The notes below the pieces were generated by a model. The model had not been told where the DNA came from. It did not search any database and saw nothing but the letters and a program-made list of their open reading frames with translations. DNA of 39,772 nt from the NCBI RefSeq assembly GCF_001426945.1, contig NZ_LMFS01000004.1, positions 1 to 39,772 of the forward strand. The letters are read 5' to 3'. This document shows positions 1-8,897 of this stretch, piece after piece (positions within the stretch are counted from its first letter, which is position 1; the number at the start of each line of letters is the position of its first letter). The position numbers and the translations under genes were made by a program. Source of the DNA: Pseudolabrys sp. Root1462 (lineage in GTDB: Bacteria > Pseudomonadota > Alphaproteobacteria > Rhizobiales > Xanthobacteraceae).

Positions 1-477
1 GCCTGAAGCGCAGCACCCAAAATATCCAGCAATCGAAACGCCGGCCGGCCGATTACCCCATCTATTGATTTGGCGGACCGGCCCGACTGTCGGAGCGATC
101 CCTTACGTGAAGCGCGTCCTGCGAAATTGAGGTGCAGTCTCTGGACCCGGCATCGGAACTCTCCGTTGAGCCGGAGCTTCAGCTGAAAGCCTGCAAGGCG
201 CAAAACGTTTTTGATAATAGCTTTGTTGCGGCAAAAATGAGTGCCGTCACTACAGCGGATTTGCCGACTAAGATGCCCGGTTCCCGACAGGACGTCGGCG
301 GCCCCGGATCGGATGCCCGTTGCGTGCACCTGATGGGACCGCCTCAACCGTACACACGTCTTGGGCACTTCCAACGTCTGCCGCAGCGCCCTGCTGTCAA
401 CAGGCCTCCCGCCGATCGGCTAGTCAGCGAACGTACCCCCCTGTTGACAGCGGGCACTCACTTTTTCGTTCTACTGC
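1..477. other. Gene-free stretch at window start
   Basis: I find no supported gene here. A 142-codon open frame from 132 to 560 has no family-like features, no ribosome binding site and runs antisense into the XRE gene, so I do not call it. The only clear structure is the inverted repeat at 388-455. The segment is island DNA whose left boundary lies outside the window. Confidence 0.6.
388..455. repeat. Long inverted repeat with TGTCAACAGG arms (copy 1)
   Basis: GCTGTCAACAGG at 393-404 is perfectly complementary to CCTGTTGACAGC at 440-451. The stem extends four more base pairs outward (388-391 with 452-455) if T392 bulges. The loop is about 35 bases. A related inverted repeat lies at 19527-19581. 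The right arms share 15 identical bases (436-450 and 19568-19582). The two copies sit about 19.1 kb apart, one near the window start and the other upstream of the relaxase gene. The role is unknown: a recombination site, replication-related structure or non-coding RNA are all possible. Confidence 0.7.
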
Positions 478-720
478 TTAGCTATTCGTGCTGCTTCGAT
501 AAATACGAACACCTACGCCAATTTGACCTTCAAACTGAAACTCGACGCCCAGCGCAATGAGCGTCTGTTCAATGTCGCGAAGCGTTCGGTCATGGGGGAT
601 TGTTGCCCCGCGCTCGAAATCGGCAATGGTTCTTTTGCCCACTTTGGCTGCGGTTGCCAGATCCTGCTGAGACAGGTTCAGCCACGCTCGTGCGGCGCGT
701 AGTTGCTCTTTATTAATCAT
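478..720 (-). CDS. XRE-family helix-turn-helix transcriptional regulator
   Basis: An 80-residue protein made almost entirely of a Cro/C1-type helix-turn-helix. It starts near residue 5 (EQLRAARAWLNLSQQDLA) and has the usual second helix and linker (AAKVGKRTIADFERG). The short C-terminal strand region (GVEFQF) is common in single-domain regulators of this family. The ATG is at 720. The gene is divergent from the nuclease-like gene at 814 with only 93 bases between them, so it probably controls that promoter and its own, as repressors of mobile-element operons often do. The target is an inference from position; no operator was identified. Confidence 0.85.
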   Translation of the reverse strand: MINKEQLRAARAWLNLSQQDLATAAKVGKRTIADFERGATIPHDRTLRDIEQTLIALGVEFQFEGQIGVGVRIYRSSTNS

Positions 721-813
721 AAAATGGTTCTATTGATGCGTATGCCCATCATTTGTACCATACTCGTTGCCATGGACGGGGAAATTACCCCACGGCAAGG
801 AGGCCGTGAACAC

Positions 814-1722
814 ATGGCGAAACAGCTTGGTTTGACTGACGTATCTCATGCGGCGCTGATCCGCGCCGCCCGCGAAGTGGTGGCAGGCGCTCTTGCCGGC
901 GACTTTCCTCAGGACCCAGTCATCGGTCCGGACCTGTCGCGGGCGATCTCGACTCTCGGCAGCGTGGTGAAGCGGCATGGCGGGCTCATTGAGTTGGGCA
1001 TTGCTGGCGCCCTGATCGCGAGTGAACGCTTCGTGGTGCTGACCAACGTCGCGCTCCCTGTCACCAAAGGAGCGGCGCAGTTGCTCGACGCGAAAAACTC
1101 CGATCAGGCCTTGGCCAAGATCAGGCTCTCGGCTGATTCGGAAGCTGACGGCATCGTGAACGTCGATCTGGTCGTTGTCGACCCTGAGGCAAAATGGGCC
1201 GGCGCCTACGAGATCAAACGCGGCAACGGCGCCACGGAGCACGGTAAGCGGCGTCAGTCGATCCACAAGCTGCGCGCAGCTCGTCTGGTGCTGGAATCCT
1301 ATCTCCGCCAGGCGGGTTACGGCACCATGGAGACTTGCACCAGCGGCGTGATCGACTATTACGGCGCCGCCGGTTTCACCCCGGAATTCACGCTTTTGCG
1401 GGATGAACTCGACGACCACTTCGGCGTGCCGGTGGTGGCGACCGTCGACGCCATGACGTCTGCGCTGCAGGAGGAACTGAAGGCCGCCTTGCCGCGGTTG
1501 TTCGGACCGTTCCTTGCCAGCCTGCCGGCCCCCGATGACGGCGAGAGGAGGCCGACCGGCAATGCCATCCGCTTGACCGCTGAGATGACTGAGCGCGCGG
1601 CGATGGATCCGGCGGTCTTGAAGACGTTGACGGCGCCGCCCACCGGGCCCGGCCGCGGGACCAACCGGCGCAGGCCGGTGCACGGCGTCGCGTCCGCCGA
1701 GTTCGGGCGGCCGCCGCACTAA
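814..1722 (+). CDS. Putative PD-(D/E)XK-like nuclease-fold protein
   Basis: A 302-residue protein with no family I can name. The start is ATG 814, preceded by AAGGAGG at 797-803; the frame is open further upstream but without a comparable site. The region around residues 112-140 reads as two beta strands carrying VDLVVVD and then AYEIKRG. This gives D118 and an E133-x-K135 pair, with a helix containing E60 before it, the arrangement of PD-(D/E)XK nuclease and Holliday-resolvase-like folds. A helix follows (HKLRAARLVLESY). The C-terminus after residue 270 is Pro/Gly/Arg-rich and probably disordered. It is the first gene of a co-directional cluster reaching 6801. The nuclease assignment is an inference from motif spacing, not from a recognised family. 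Confidence 0.75.
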   Translation: MAKQLGLTDVSHAALIRAAREVVAGALAGDFPQDPVIGPDLSRAISTLGSVVKRHGGLIELGIAGALIASERFVVLTNVALPVTKGAAQLLDAKNSDQALAKIRLSADSEADGIVNVDLVVVDPEAKWAGAYEIKRGNGATEHGKRRQSIHKLRAARLVLESYLRQAGYGTMETCTSGVIDYYGAAGFTPEFTLLRDELDDHFGVPVVATVDAMTSALQEELKAALPRLFGPFLASLPAPDDGERRPTGNAIRLTAEMTERAAMDPAVLKTLTAPPTGPGRGTNRRRPVHGVASAEFGRPPH

Positions 1723-1810
1723 ACCCAGGGGTGGCGCCCACGGCGCCGCCTCCTTTTCTCCTTCGATGCCCCTTTTGCGTGCTTGCCACGCCACGGGCGG
1801 AGTCTGTGTC

Positions 1811-2347
1811 ATGCGTAATGTCTTTAACCCTGGTTCAAGTGATCAATGCGGCACGTCGCCGTCTGGGCGTTGCGAAGCACCAGCGCCCAACCGCCAGGAC
1901 TCCTCGCGCGCCATAGCCTTGGCAAAGGTGCCGCCGCTCCATTGGTGGCGCCGATTGCCGGCAGACATATTTACCGGAGCCCATGTCCGCGTCATCCGCA
2001 AAGCTTTGGCTGGCCTCTTTATCCTGAATGAGCCGCGGTGGCGCGAAGCCGCCAAAGGTGATCCAGCGGCCGCGATCGGTATTGCCTTGCGGGTCGCGCG
2101 GCGGCGCGGCACCGCCGCGCCTGTCATCGACCTGGTGATGTCGGCGGTTCTGCTCGCAGCCTTGTCGGGCGATCCTGCAGCAACGCTGACGCTAACGACG
2201 ATGATCAAGCGTAAGGGCGCAAGAGCTGAGAGGAACGCCCTCATCACCTCTTGGCTTGGTACCCCCAGCGTTATCGAGGACTCGGGAGCAGCTGCGAACA
2301 AGCGCAACCATAACCAACTCGGCTCCGATGCCACGGCGGGAGCCTAA
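1811..2347 (+). CDS. Hypothetical protein, Ala/Arg-rich
   Basis: About 178 residues from ATG 1811, with GGCGGAG about ten bases upstream. The frame is open from 1766, but that ATG lacks a purine-rich leader. The first 45 residues look poorly structured. From the segment ADIFTGAHVRVIRKAL onward the sequence is helical and alanine-rich, with no motif I recognise. Its stop (2345-2347) is one base before the metallophosphoesterase ATG, suggesting translational coupling within the cluster. The antisense strand is also open here, so coding status rests mainly on operon position. Confidence 0.55.
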   Translation: MRNVFNPGSSDQCGTSPSGRCEAPAPNRQDSSRAIALAKVPPLHWWRRLPADIFTGAHVRVIRKALAGLFILNEPRWREAAKGDPAAAIGIALRVARRRGTAAPVIDLVMSAVLLAALSGDPAATLTLTTMIKRKGARAERNALITSWLGTPSVIEDSGAAANKRNHNQLGSDATAGA

Positions 2348-2348
2348 C

Positions 2349-3113
2349 ATGCGGCTCCAGATATTTTCGGATCTTCACGCCGACGTCGCCCGGCCTCGGC
2401 CAATCACGGTCGCCCCGGATGTCGATGCGGTCATCGTCGCCGGCGACGTCTGCGAAGGCGCCAAAAACGGCTTTGCCCGCCTGCGCCAGATCGTGCCGAT
2501 GCAGGTGCCGATCATCATGGTGATGGGCAATCATGAATACTACCGCAGCCACCTTGCCAGTGAACTGGCATCCGCGCGCCAGGCGGCGCCGCTCTATGGT
2601 ATCCACCTGCTTGAAAACGACCTCGTCACTCTTGGTGGCGTCAGGTTCATCGGCTGTTCGCTGTGGACGGATTACGCGCTTTTTGGCGATCCTCAGCGCG
2701 CCATGCTGGTCGCCGCCGAGGGCCTCAACGACCACCGGCGGATCAAGTGGTCGAAGGAGCCATGGCTGCGCTTTCGCCCGCAAGAGGCGTTGCTGCTGCA
2801 TAAACGTTCGCGCGCCTTCATCGAGACGACGCTGGCGGAGCCGTTCGAGGGTGCCACGGTCGTGGTGACACATCACGCCCCTCACCCCGGCTCGATCCAT
2901 TCTCGCTACAAATCCGACCCTTTGACCGCCGCATACGTTTCCAACCTGACGGCGGTGATCGAGGCGGGCCGCCCCGCCTTCTGGATCCATGGCCACGTTC
3001 ACGAAAGCTTCGACTACAGCGTCGGGACCACTCGGGTGATCTGCAATCCGCATGGCTATGGCGGAGAAAACCAGCGGTTCGATCCTGCACTTGTGGTGGA
3101 GATCGCGTCATGA
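2349..3113 (+). CDS. Calcineurin-like metallophosphoesterase
   Basis: A 254-residue protein carrying the full metallophosphoesterase signature: FSDLHAD near the start, AGDVCEG near residue 37, MGNHEYY near residue 60, VVTHHAPH near residue 175 and the closing HGHVH near residue 217. These residues bind two metal ions. The family hydrolyses phosphomonoesters, phosphodiesters or nucleotides, and the substrate cannot be read from sequence. There is no signal peptide, so it should be cytoplasmic. The stop overlaps the start of the AAA protease gene by four bases (ATGA at 3110-3113), so the two are probably translated together and may work together. Confidence 0.9.
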   Translation: MRLQIFSDLHADVARPRPITVAPDVDAVIVAGDVCEGAKNGFARLRQIVPMQVPIIMVMGNHEYYRSHLASELASARQAAPLYGIHLLENDLVTLGGVRFIGCSLWTDYALFGDPQRAMLVAAEGLNDHRRIKWSKEPWLRFRPQEALLLHKRSRAFIETTLAEPFEGATVVVTHHAPHPGSIHSRYKSDPLTAAYVSNLTAVIEAGRPAFWIHGHVHESFDYSVGTTRVICNPHGYGGENQRFDPALVVEIAS

Positions 3114-5314
3114 CGCGTGTGCAGATGCTTGCATCGTCACCAAGGCCGCTCGCCGATGTGCTGGTCGATAGCCTGCGTGGCAGCGGCAATTCCTTGTTAA
3201 GGCTTCGGACCCCTTCATCCGATGAGGATGTCTGCGACCAGCGCCAGTATCCGCTGCGACTCGAGGATGTGGAAGAAGGCGGCGATAGCCATTCAACCCA
3301 CGTCATGCGGCCGGACGAGGTCGCCATCGCCATTTTGCTCGGCCAGGCGCTCGATCATCGACGCGATGTCCTGGCCAGGCTCCAGGACCGCGACACCGTG
3401 GCGATCATCGAAGCCCCGGGCGAGGAATACATCGACTTCGTCGAGCGGCTTTTCAAGAAGTACGTGATCGGCACCGACGCCCCGATGCTCGACGGCGATG
3501 GGTTGTCGCTCCAGGAAATTGCCGTTGCGGCGCCGCGGACGGTCGCCATTTTCGTACGGCGCGGCGAAGAGAAGTCCAAGAAGGCGACAAAAAGTGGCAA
3601 CGCAGAATTCGCCGCCGCTATTCAACGGCGCTGTGCGATCGTCGGCATCGCCACTGAGCCCGATCGCCTGCTTCCGTCGCATCTGGTTCGCATGGCTGAA
3701 CATCGTGTCGTTCTGGGGCGGCTGGACGGTCCGGCGATTGCCGCTGTGATCGAGGCAATTACCGGCCGCCATCCCGGCGCGGTCGATGACAAGCTTGCCC
3801 GAAGCACGACCCTGGAAGCTCTCAATCTTACCGTGCGCGCCGATCTTGGCGCCGAACGCTCGCTCAAACGGCTCCGCCAATTCGTCTGTCGCAATGACGT
3901 AGATGCCGAACCCGGCGTCCTTCTGACCGACATGCACGGGCTTGGCGCTGCCAAGACGTGGGGCCTGGCCTTGATCCAGGACCTGCGCGACTACGGCACT
4001 GGCCGACTGCCTTGGGCCGAGGTCGACAAAGGCTGCTTGCTGACCGGCGCGCCTGGGACCGGCAAGACTTCATTTGCGCGAGCACTGGCGCAGGAGGGCA
4101 ACGTCCACTTCATCGCCACCAGTTATGCGCAGTGGCAAGCGCACCGCGAGGGCCACCTCGGTCACGTGACTCAGGCCATTCGCAAGGCCTTTTCCGAGGC
4201 CATGCTTCAGAGCCCGACGATCTTGTTCATCGACGAAATCGATACGATTCCCGCGCGCGGCACCGGCAAGTGGAACGACGACTGGTGGACATCGATCACC
4301 AACACATTGCTGGAATGCCTTGATGGGTTCGAGCGGCGCGAAGGCGTGGTGGTCATCGCGGCCTGCAACGACCCCTCTCGACTCGATCCGGCCCTGGTGC
4401 GCTCGGGGCGTCTCGACCGCCACATCGAGATCCCGCTGCCCGATGTTCCTTCGCTGGTCGGCATTCTCCGCACCCACCTCGCCGCCGACCTGGCCGGCGC
4501 CGACCTGCGCGAAGTGGCCCTCGCCGCCCGCGGTGGCACCGGCGCCGATGTGGAACGCTTCGTGCGTGAAGCGCGTGGCCGCGCACGCCGCGCCGGCCGT
4601 CCAATCAATATTCAGGACCTCCTCGATGCCGTACGCAATGGTCAGTCCGAATGGCCCGCCGATGTGCGCCGCCGTGTCGCTTACCATGAAGCCGGACATG
4701 CCATTGCTTTCCTGGCCCTCGGCATTGCCGAACCCAAAGCGCTGTCGATCGGCGGTACCGGTGGCCTTGCCGAAAGCGACCTGGGCGAGATGCGCGCGAT
4801 CACCCGCTCGCACCTGGAGAAATTCCTCGTTGCCCTTCTCGCCGGACGTGCCGCCGAACAGCTCACCTTCGGTGAAGCGACCGCCGGCGCCGGCGGCAGC
4901 GACGACAGCGATCTTGGTCGGGCAACGATGCTGGCGACGCGCCTGGAGACTGACTATGGCCTTGGCACTTTTGGTCTGGTCTGCATCCCCGGTGGGTCAA
5001 GCGGTCGTGACCTTCTCCTGCTCGACACTCTGCGTTCGGCCGTCGGTGGCACCATTGATCGCGCCTACGCGACGGCGCTTGAACTGCTGGGCCGGAACCA
5101 GCACGCGCTTGAAGCCCTTGCCGCGGCCTTGTTCGCCGCCGGCTATCTCGACCGGACTGATATCCAGGCAATCCTGGTTCATTCGCCGCTGGTCTCCCAA
5201 ACCATGGCGGTGGCACCGGCAGCCCCGGCCTCCGAAACCCTCGATGCGCCGAGCAACGATACGGCCATCGCCGGCGCTACGCCGTCCAACTCCGCCCTCA
5301 AGAATCAGGCATAG
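3110..5314 (+). CDS. Soluble FtsH-like AAA ATPase with M41-type zinc protease domain
   Basis: A 734-residue protein. Residues 1-270 form an unrecognised N-terminal region. The AAA module has Walker A GAPGTGKT (313-320), Walker B ILFIDE (371-376), a sensor-like AACND (417-421) and the arginine-finger segment VRSGRLDR (430-437). A peptidase M41 domain follows, with zinc motif HEAGH (526-530) and the likely third ligand D601 in SDLGRAT. This is the domain order of FtsH, but no N-terminal transmembrane segments are visible, so it should be a cytosolic unfoldase-protease. The last 40 residues are Ala/Pro-rich. It overlaps the phosphoesterase gene and lies nine bases before the exonuclease gene. 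It could degrade or remodel a partner encoded in the same cluster; that is inference. Confidence 0.9.
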   Translation: MTRVQMLASSPRPLADVLVDSLRGSGNSLLRLRTPSSDEDVCDQRQYPLRLEDVEEGGDSHSTHVMRPDEVAIAILLGQALDHRRDVLARLQDRDTVAIIEAPGEEYIDFVERLFKKYVIGTDAPMLDGDGLSLQEIAVAAPRTVAIFVRRGEEKSKKATKSGNAEFAAAIQRRCAIVGIATEPDRLLPSHLVRMAEHRVVLGRLDGPAIAAVIEAITGRHPGAVDDKLARSTTLEALNLTVRADLGAERSLKRLRQFVCRNDVDAEPGVLLTDMHGLGAAKTWGLALIQDLRDYGTGRLPWAEVDKGCLLTGAPGTGKTSFARALAQEGNVHFIATSYAQWQAHREGHLGHVTQAIRKAFSEAMLQSPTILFIDEIDTIPARGTGKWNDDWWTSITNTLLECLDGFERREGVVVIAACNDPSRLDPALVRSGRLDRHIEIPLPDVPSLVGILRTHLAADLAGADLREVALAARGGTGADVERFVREARGRARRAGRPINIQDLLDAVRNGQSEWPADVRRRVAYHEAGHAIAFLALGIAEPKALSIGGTGGLAESDLGEMRAITRSHLEKFLVALLAGRAAEQLTFGEATAGAGGSDDSDLGRATMLATRLETDYGLGTFGLVCIPGGSSGRDLLLLDTLRSAVGGTIDRAYATALELLGRNQHALEALAAALFAAGYLDRTDIQAILVHSPLVSQTMAVAPAAPASETLDAPSNDTAIAGATPSNSALKNQA

Positions 5315-5323
5315 AAGGCCGTC

Positions 5324-6253
5324 ATGAACATTCATGCTCAGACCACGATAGCTCAAGCGCAGCCCACTAGTGACGACGCCGAAAGTCTGGCGCGCCATCT
5401 TGAGGCAACCGGCTACTATAAAATCCTCCGCCGGCTGATTCCGAGAACTGCTACGCCTGCGCCCGCCGACTATACCGGCAAGATTGGTGTCATCGTCGAT
5501 TTCGAGACAACGGGGCTCGATCCGGCGAAGGACGAGATCATCGAAGTGGCCATGATCAAATTCCGGTATTCCGCAACGGATGAAATCACCGGCGTCAGCG
5601 GCGTCTTCCAATCCTACAATGAACCGTCGATCCCGATCCCCGCGTTGGTTACGGACCTGACCGGCATCACGAATGAAATGGTCGCTGGGCACCGGATCGA
5701 TATCGCCAGCGTGCAAGCATTCGTCGCCGACGCCAATATCGTCATCGCCCATAACGCCGGGTTTGATAGGAAGTTTGCCGAGCGGCTGTCACCAGTCTTC
5801 GAGCACAAGCACTGGGCCTGCACCCAGACCGAGATCGATTGGCGCAAGCAGGGCTTCGGCGGCGCCAAGCTCGGTTACCTACTGGCCGACATCGGGTATT
5901 TCCACAACGCGCATCGCGCCATCGACGATTGCCATGCGCTCGTCGAGGTTCTCTGCCACCCGCTGCCGGCGACCGCTCGGTCCGTGTTTGCCGAATTGAT
6001 CGACTGCGCACGTCGAACCACGGTCCGTATCTGGGCGCAACGCTCGCCTTTTGACCTGAAAGACGCGCTGAAGGCCCGTGGCTATCGTTGGAATGATGGA
6101 ACGGATGGCCGTCCAAAGTCATGGTTCATCGACGTCGATGAAGACAAGCGCGATGCCGAGCTAAGTTTCCTGAAGAAGGAAATCTACCAACGCGAGGTCC
6201 ATATCGGGTGCCGCGCAATGACCGCCCTCGATCGATTTTCAAATCGCGCGTAG
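5324..6253 (+). CDS. DnaQ-like DEDDh 3'-5' exonuclease
   Basis: A 309-residue protein with the three exonuclease motifs of the DNA polymerase III epsilon family: Exo I VDFETTGLD (D59, E61), Exo II AHNAGFD (D148) and Exo III HRAIDD (H197, D202), of the DEDDh type. The first 50 residues are an extension. After the catalytic domain there is an extra region of about 90 residues ending in a segment (LKARGYRWND followed by KSWFIDV) that resembles small substrate-recognition domains attached to other exonucleases in mobile elements. It is the fifth gene of the cluster starting at 814. It is not the housekeeping replication subunit, judging by its island context and added C-terminal domain. Repair, plasmid maintenance or defence roles are possible. 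Confidence 0.88.
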   Translation: MNIHAQTTIAQAQPTSDDAESLARHLEATGYYKILRRLIPRTATPAPADYTGKIGVIVDFETTGLDPAKDEIIEVAMIKFRYSATDEITGVSGVFQSYNEPSIPIPALVTDLTGITNEMVAGHRIDIASVQAFVADANIVIAHNAGFDRKFAERLSPVFEHKHWACTQTEIDWRKQGFGGAKLGYLLADIGYFHNAHRAIDDCHALVEVLCHPLPATARSVFAELIDCARRTTVRIWAQRSPFDLKDALKARGYRWNDGTDGRPKSWFIDVDEDKRDAELSFLKKEIYQREVHIGCRAMTALDRFSNRA

Positions 6254-6456
6254 GTCCATTATGGAATATTCGCGGTTCATTAGCATCCGGGCCACATGGC
6301 CCCCGTCGAATTATCTATCAGGTGGACAACAGCGACCTTCAGATTATGAGCCTCTGCAAAACACGGAAATTCCTGTTTGAAGTCAACGACCTTCGGGCGT
6401 CCGTGTGCCAATCCTGTGCCCGGGAGTATGATGTAGGCGTAGACAATGGAGGTCAG

Positions 6457-6801
6457 ATGAGTCTCTCCAAGCGCATTCTCTTTGGCAATGATCCGGCTAA
6501 TGACGAAGCACGGCGCCAGATTCAGGAGGGTATCGCCCGGGCTATTGAGACGTACAAATTTGGCGTGGCAACCCGCCGTCGAAGCAAGACCGGGTCTGGA
6601 ACGCATTGGGACAGCCTCTGGCCGTCATGCGTCCAGAGCGCCGTAGACCAGTTGGCAATTAAGACAATCGGGGTGAACAGCCGGATTTATGCAAAAACCG
6701 AAGCAGAAGCCGAGGCGATCAAGGCCCGTGCAGAGGCGCTCTATAAAGCGCGACTGGCCGAGCGACTTGAGCTTTTGGCAAAGCGTCATTCGCGGAGATA
6801 G
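6457..6801 (+). CDS. Small hypothetical protein, helical and charged
   Basis: 114 residues from ATG 6457, with GGAGG at 6448-6452. The frame is open from 6208, but the earlier part overlaps the exonuclease gene in another frame and lacks a binding site. The C-terminal half (residues 75-110) is a long Ala/Glu/Arg/Lys helix, possibly a coiled coil. No recognisable motif. It lies 203 bases after the exonuclease gene, so it may have its own promoter or be the last gene of the cluster. It is convergent with the AbiV-like gene, only 12 bases separating the stops. Confidence 0.65.
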   Translation: MSLSKRILFGNDPANDEARRQIQEGIARAIETYKFGVATRRRSKTGSGTHWDSLWPSCVQSAVDQLAIKTIGVNSRIYAKTEAEAEAIKARAEALYKARLAERLELLAKRHSRR

Positions 6802-6813
6802 GCAGAGCCGCCT

Positions 6814-8418
6814 TCAACCGGACGGCTGCGCCCCCGCGGCCAATCTCGCATCCATAGCCTCTGCCGCCTTCGGCTGGATTTTGTGCAGAAAGTAAGCGTC
6901 ACAGAACAGCTTGATGAAGGACACTTCCTTCAGGGTAATTTTGGCATTAGTCGCGTCGTTCGCATCGAAGGCGCGACACAACTCGACGTAACGTGCGGTC
7001 TCGTCGAACTCTGGAAACAGCTCTCCGATGAAGCGAACGAACGCGCCTTCGAAGGGTTTGCCTTCCCGCCAGTCGCCCTGCTGAGCCATCATGTGGCGTA
7101 GACACTCAAAGAAATTGCCGAACGCCTGAACTTCGCATTGCCAGTGCACGTCGTTGAGCGACAGGAAGGTCACGCCGCCGACATAGTAGTCGAGCCCGGT
7201 TTGCTTCCCCTGCTTGTCGCGCGCCGGCAAGGCCGCAAACACGGCAGCGGTGCGCGCCAAGTCCTCAATCGTCAGGACGCGATTCTCGCCCCAATCAATT
7301 TTGAGGCTCGGGCGCCTTTCAATCCGCACCTCCGCTTTGTTCTCAAGGTCCTGGACGGACTCGTGATAACGGTCGATCTGCTCAGGCATGCGCCACCACC
7401 AGAACCCCATCGTGGCGATATTCAGCGCAACGACGAACTGGCGGGCGACGCCCCATCCGAAATACCACAGCGCTTCGACCGGTACGTTGTCGCCAAAGAT
7501 GAAGTCGATAAGCAGCTCATTCTTCTTGCCGCTCACCGCCGTGAGCTTGATCCAGTCCGTTTTCTCGTTCCATGCCGTGAGTACTTTTGGTCGAATGGAG
7601 TGCGACGCACAGATGATCCGCACCCGCAGCTTCCATTTGTCCTTGGTCTTTTTGTCCGGCACATTCCTGCTGCGTTCAATCTCGACGGCAACAGCAGCTT
7701 GTGACTCGGCTTCGGCCTTGTCGAAAAGGTCTTTCAGCCACAGGCCCCATGCGTGAGCGTCCTTCAACTCCGCCAGCTTCTCCATCGATCCTTTTGATAG
7801 AATCTGCTTGCGCTGCTCGGGATCATCGACCGCCGTCATGAACCACGCTTGCAATTCGACATCGGCTTTCGTGAAATCTTCGCGGACGGTTTCCGCTTCG
7901 GCCATGCCGAGCCGGGCCTCGGCAAGGCCGATAAGCTCCTCGGCCTGCTCAAGCAAAACGGCATCCGCCGGGATGCTCAAGCCGTCTTCGCCGTTATCCA
8001 CATACAAGCCTGCGAGCCGGTTGCCATGGATACGCTCGGCAAGGCCGGCCATCTCCGTCAGGCCTTTGGCCGTGAGACGGTTGCCGTAGAACTCGGGTCC
8101 GAAGAACGCCCAGAACAATTTCTTGATGTGGTCGTGCTGGTGATTTTTCGGCCATGCGGGTGGGACGACTTGCTGATCAGCAAGGTGCTGCACACCCATC
8201 AGCGCGCGACGGCCGATCTCTTCGAGTGAAAGCGTCGCAAGGTGATAGGCCACATTTGCGTTACCGGTTGTCTGAACCGCCTTGGCCGAATCCAACAGCG
8301 CGCGAGCGTGCGTCACACAAGCCTGCATCGCGGCAACGTGCTGGGGGTCGATCGGGAGCTTGGGCGGTTTCATACCCGGCATGGCCTGTGAGGGCAGATA
8401 GTAGCATCGCAAATGCAT
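6814..8418 (-). CDS. AbiV-like HEPN-domain protein, candidate abortive-infection factor
   Basis: A protein of about 534 residues. The N-terminal 90 residues carry the pattern of the AbiV family: a helix with paired Ala/Leu positions (ARALLDSAKAV) followed by AYHLATLSLEEIGRRAL, whose S-L-E-E-I-G core (residues 64-69) is the family hallmark. AbiV is a HEPN-superfamily protein that aborts phage infection in Lactococcus. The remaining 400 residues are much longer than classical AbiV and unrecognised; they contain a Trp-rich stretch (MGFWWWRM) that could contact membrane or partner. The start is uncertain: ATG 8418, 8382 and 8373 and TTG 8442 are all possible, none with a strong binding site. It is antisense to its neighbours and appears to be a single-gene unit. 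The defence role is by family only. Confidence 0.7.
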   Translation of the reverse strand: MHLRCYYLPSQAMPGMKPPKLPIDPQHVAAMQACVTHARALLDSAKAVQTTGNANVAYHLATLSLEEIGRRALMGVQHLADQQVVPPAWPKNHQHDHIKKLFWAFFGPEFYGNRLTAKGLTEMAGLAERIHGNRLAGLYVDNGEDGLSIPADAVLLEQAEELIGLAEARLGMAEAETVREDFTKADVELQAWFMTAVDDPEQRKQILSKGSMEKLAELKDAHAWGLWLKDLFDKAEAESQAAVAVEIERSRNVPDKKTKDKWKLRVRIICASHSIRPKVLTAWNEKTDWIKLTAVSGKKNELLIDFIFGDNVPVEALWYFGWGVARQFVVALNIATMGFWWWRMPEQIDRYHESVQDLENKAEVRIERRPSLKIDWGENRVLTIEDLARTAAVFAALPARDKQGKQTGLDYYVGGVTFLSLNDVHWQCEVQAFGNFFECLRHMMAQQGDWREGKPFEGAFVRFIGELFPEFDETARYVELCRAFDANDATNAKITLKEVSFIKLFCDAYFLHKIQPKAAEAMDARLAAGAQPSG

Positions 8419-8510
8419 GTCGAGTTGACGCGCCCTTGGCAAGAGGCCTTTTTAGTCAGCACCGCGGGGCTACAGCTCCAAGGGCGGGCATCATCATGCG
8501 TCGGTGGACA

Positions 8511-8897
8511 CTACTGGCCTCCAAAAAGGCCACGAAGTGACGCTAGGGCGGCGGAGACGATGGCGCCGAGGCTCCCAAACCGCCCCCCGCTTTTTGCCGG
8601 ACGCGGGGGGTTAGCTGAGCCGACGCTCTCAACAACTCGTGTCGAGCTGTATCTGGCCCAGCCAAAACGCCAGGTCACCTCCTGCCTACTCTTGTATGCC
8701 TTGTGAGCAGCTGCGGCGGCGGGCGGCGAGGCATTTACAGGCTGAAGTATTTCGACGGTCGAAAGCGGATTGTTATTTGGCTCCGGCGGAGGCACAAATA
8801 TGGGTGATTCGTTGCCTGCGTGATTCGGTGTTTGAGACGCTACAGTTGCGCTACCTGAGAGGTAGCCCTCACTGTTGCCCTGTGCCCCGGTACTCAT
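8511..8897 (-). CDS. Hypothetical protein, Pro/Ala/Ser-rich
   Basis: 128 residues from ATG 8897, preceded by GGGAG on the minus strand about nine bases away. The frame extends to 9005 but without a better start. The N-terminal half is low-complexity (Ser/Asn/Pro), and the C-terminus is a glycine-rich, weakly hydrophobic segment (SLGAIVSAALASLRGLF). No family recognised. It ends 93 bases upstream of the AbiV-like gene on the same strand, so the two could be co-transcribed. Confidence 0.4.
   Translation of the reverse strand: MSTGAQGNSEGYLSGSATVASQTPNHAGNESPIFVPPPEPNNNPLSTVEILQPVNASPPAAAAAHKAYKSRQEVTWRFGWARYSSTRVVESVGSANPPRPAKSGGRFGSLGAIVSAALASLRGLFGGQ

Noticed and set aside
730-1812. Long minus-strand frame opposite the PD-(D/E)XK-like gene
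   Set aside because: His/Arg/Gly-rich composition typical of antisense frames in high-GC DNA; the plus-strand frame has a good ribosome binding site.
6208-6456. N-terminal extension of the gene at 6457
   Set aside because: Overlaps the exonuclease gene in another frame; the GGAGG site supports the later start.
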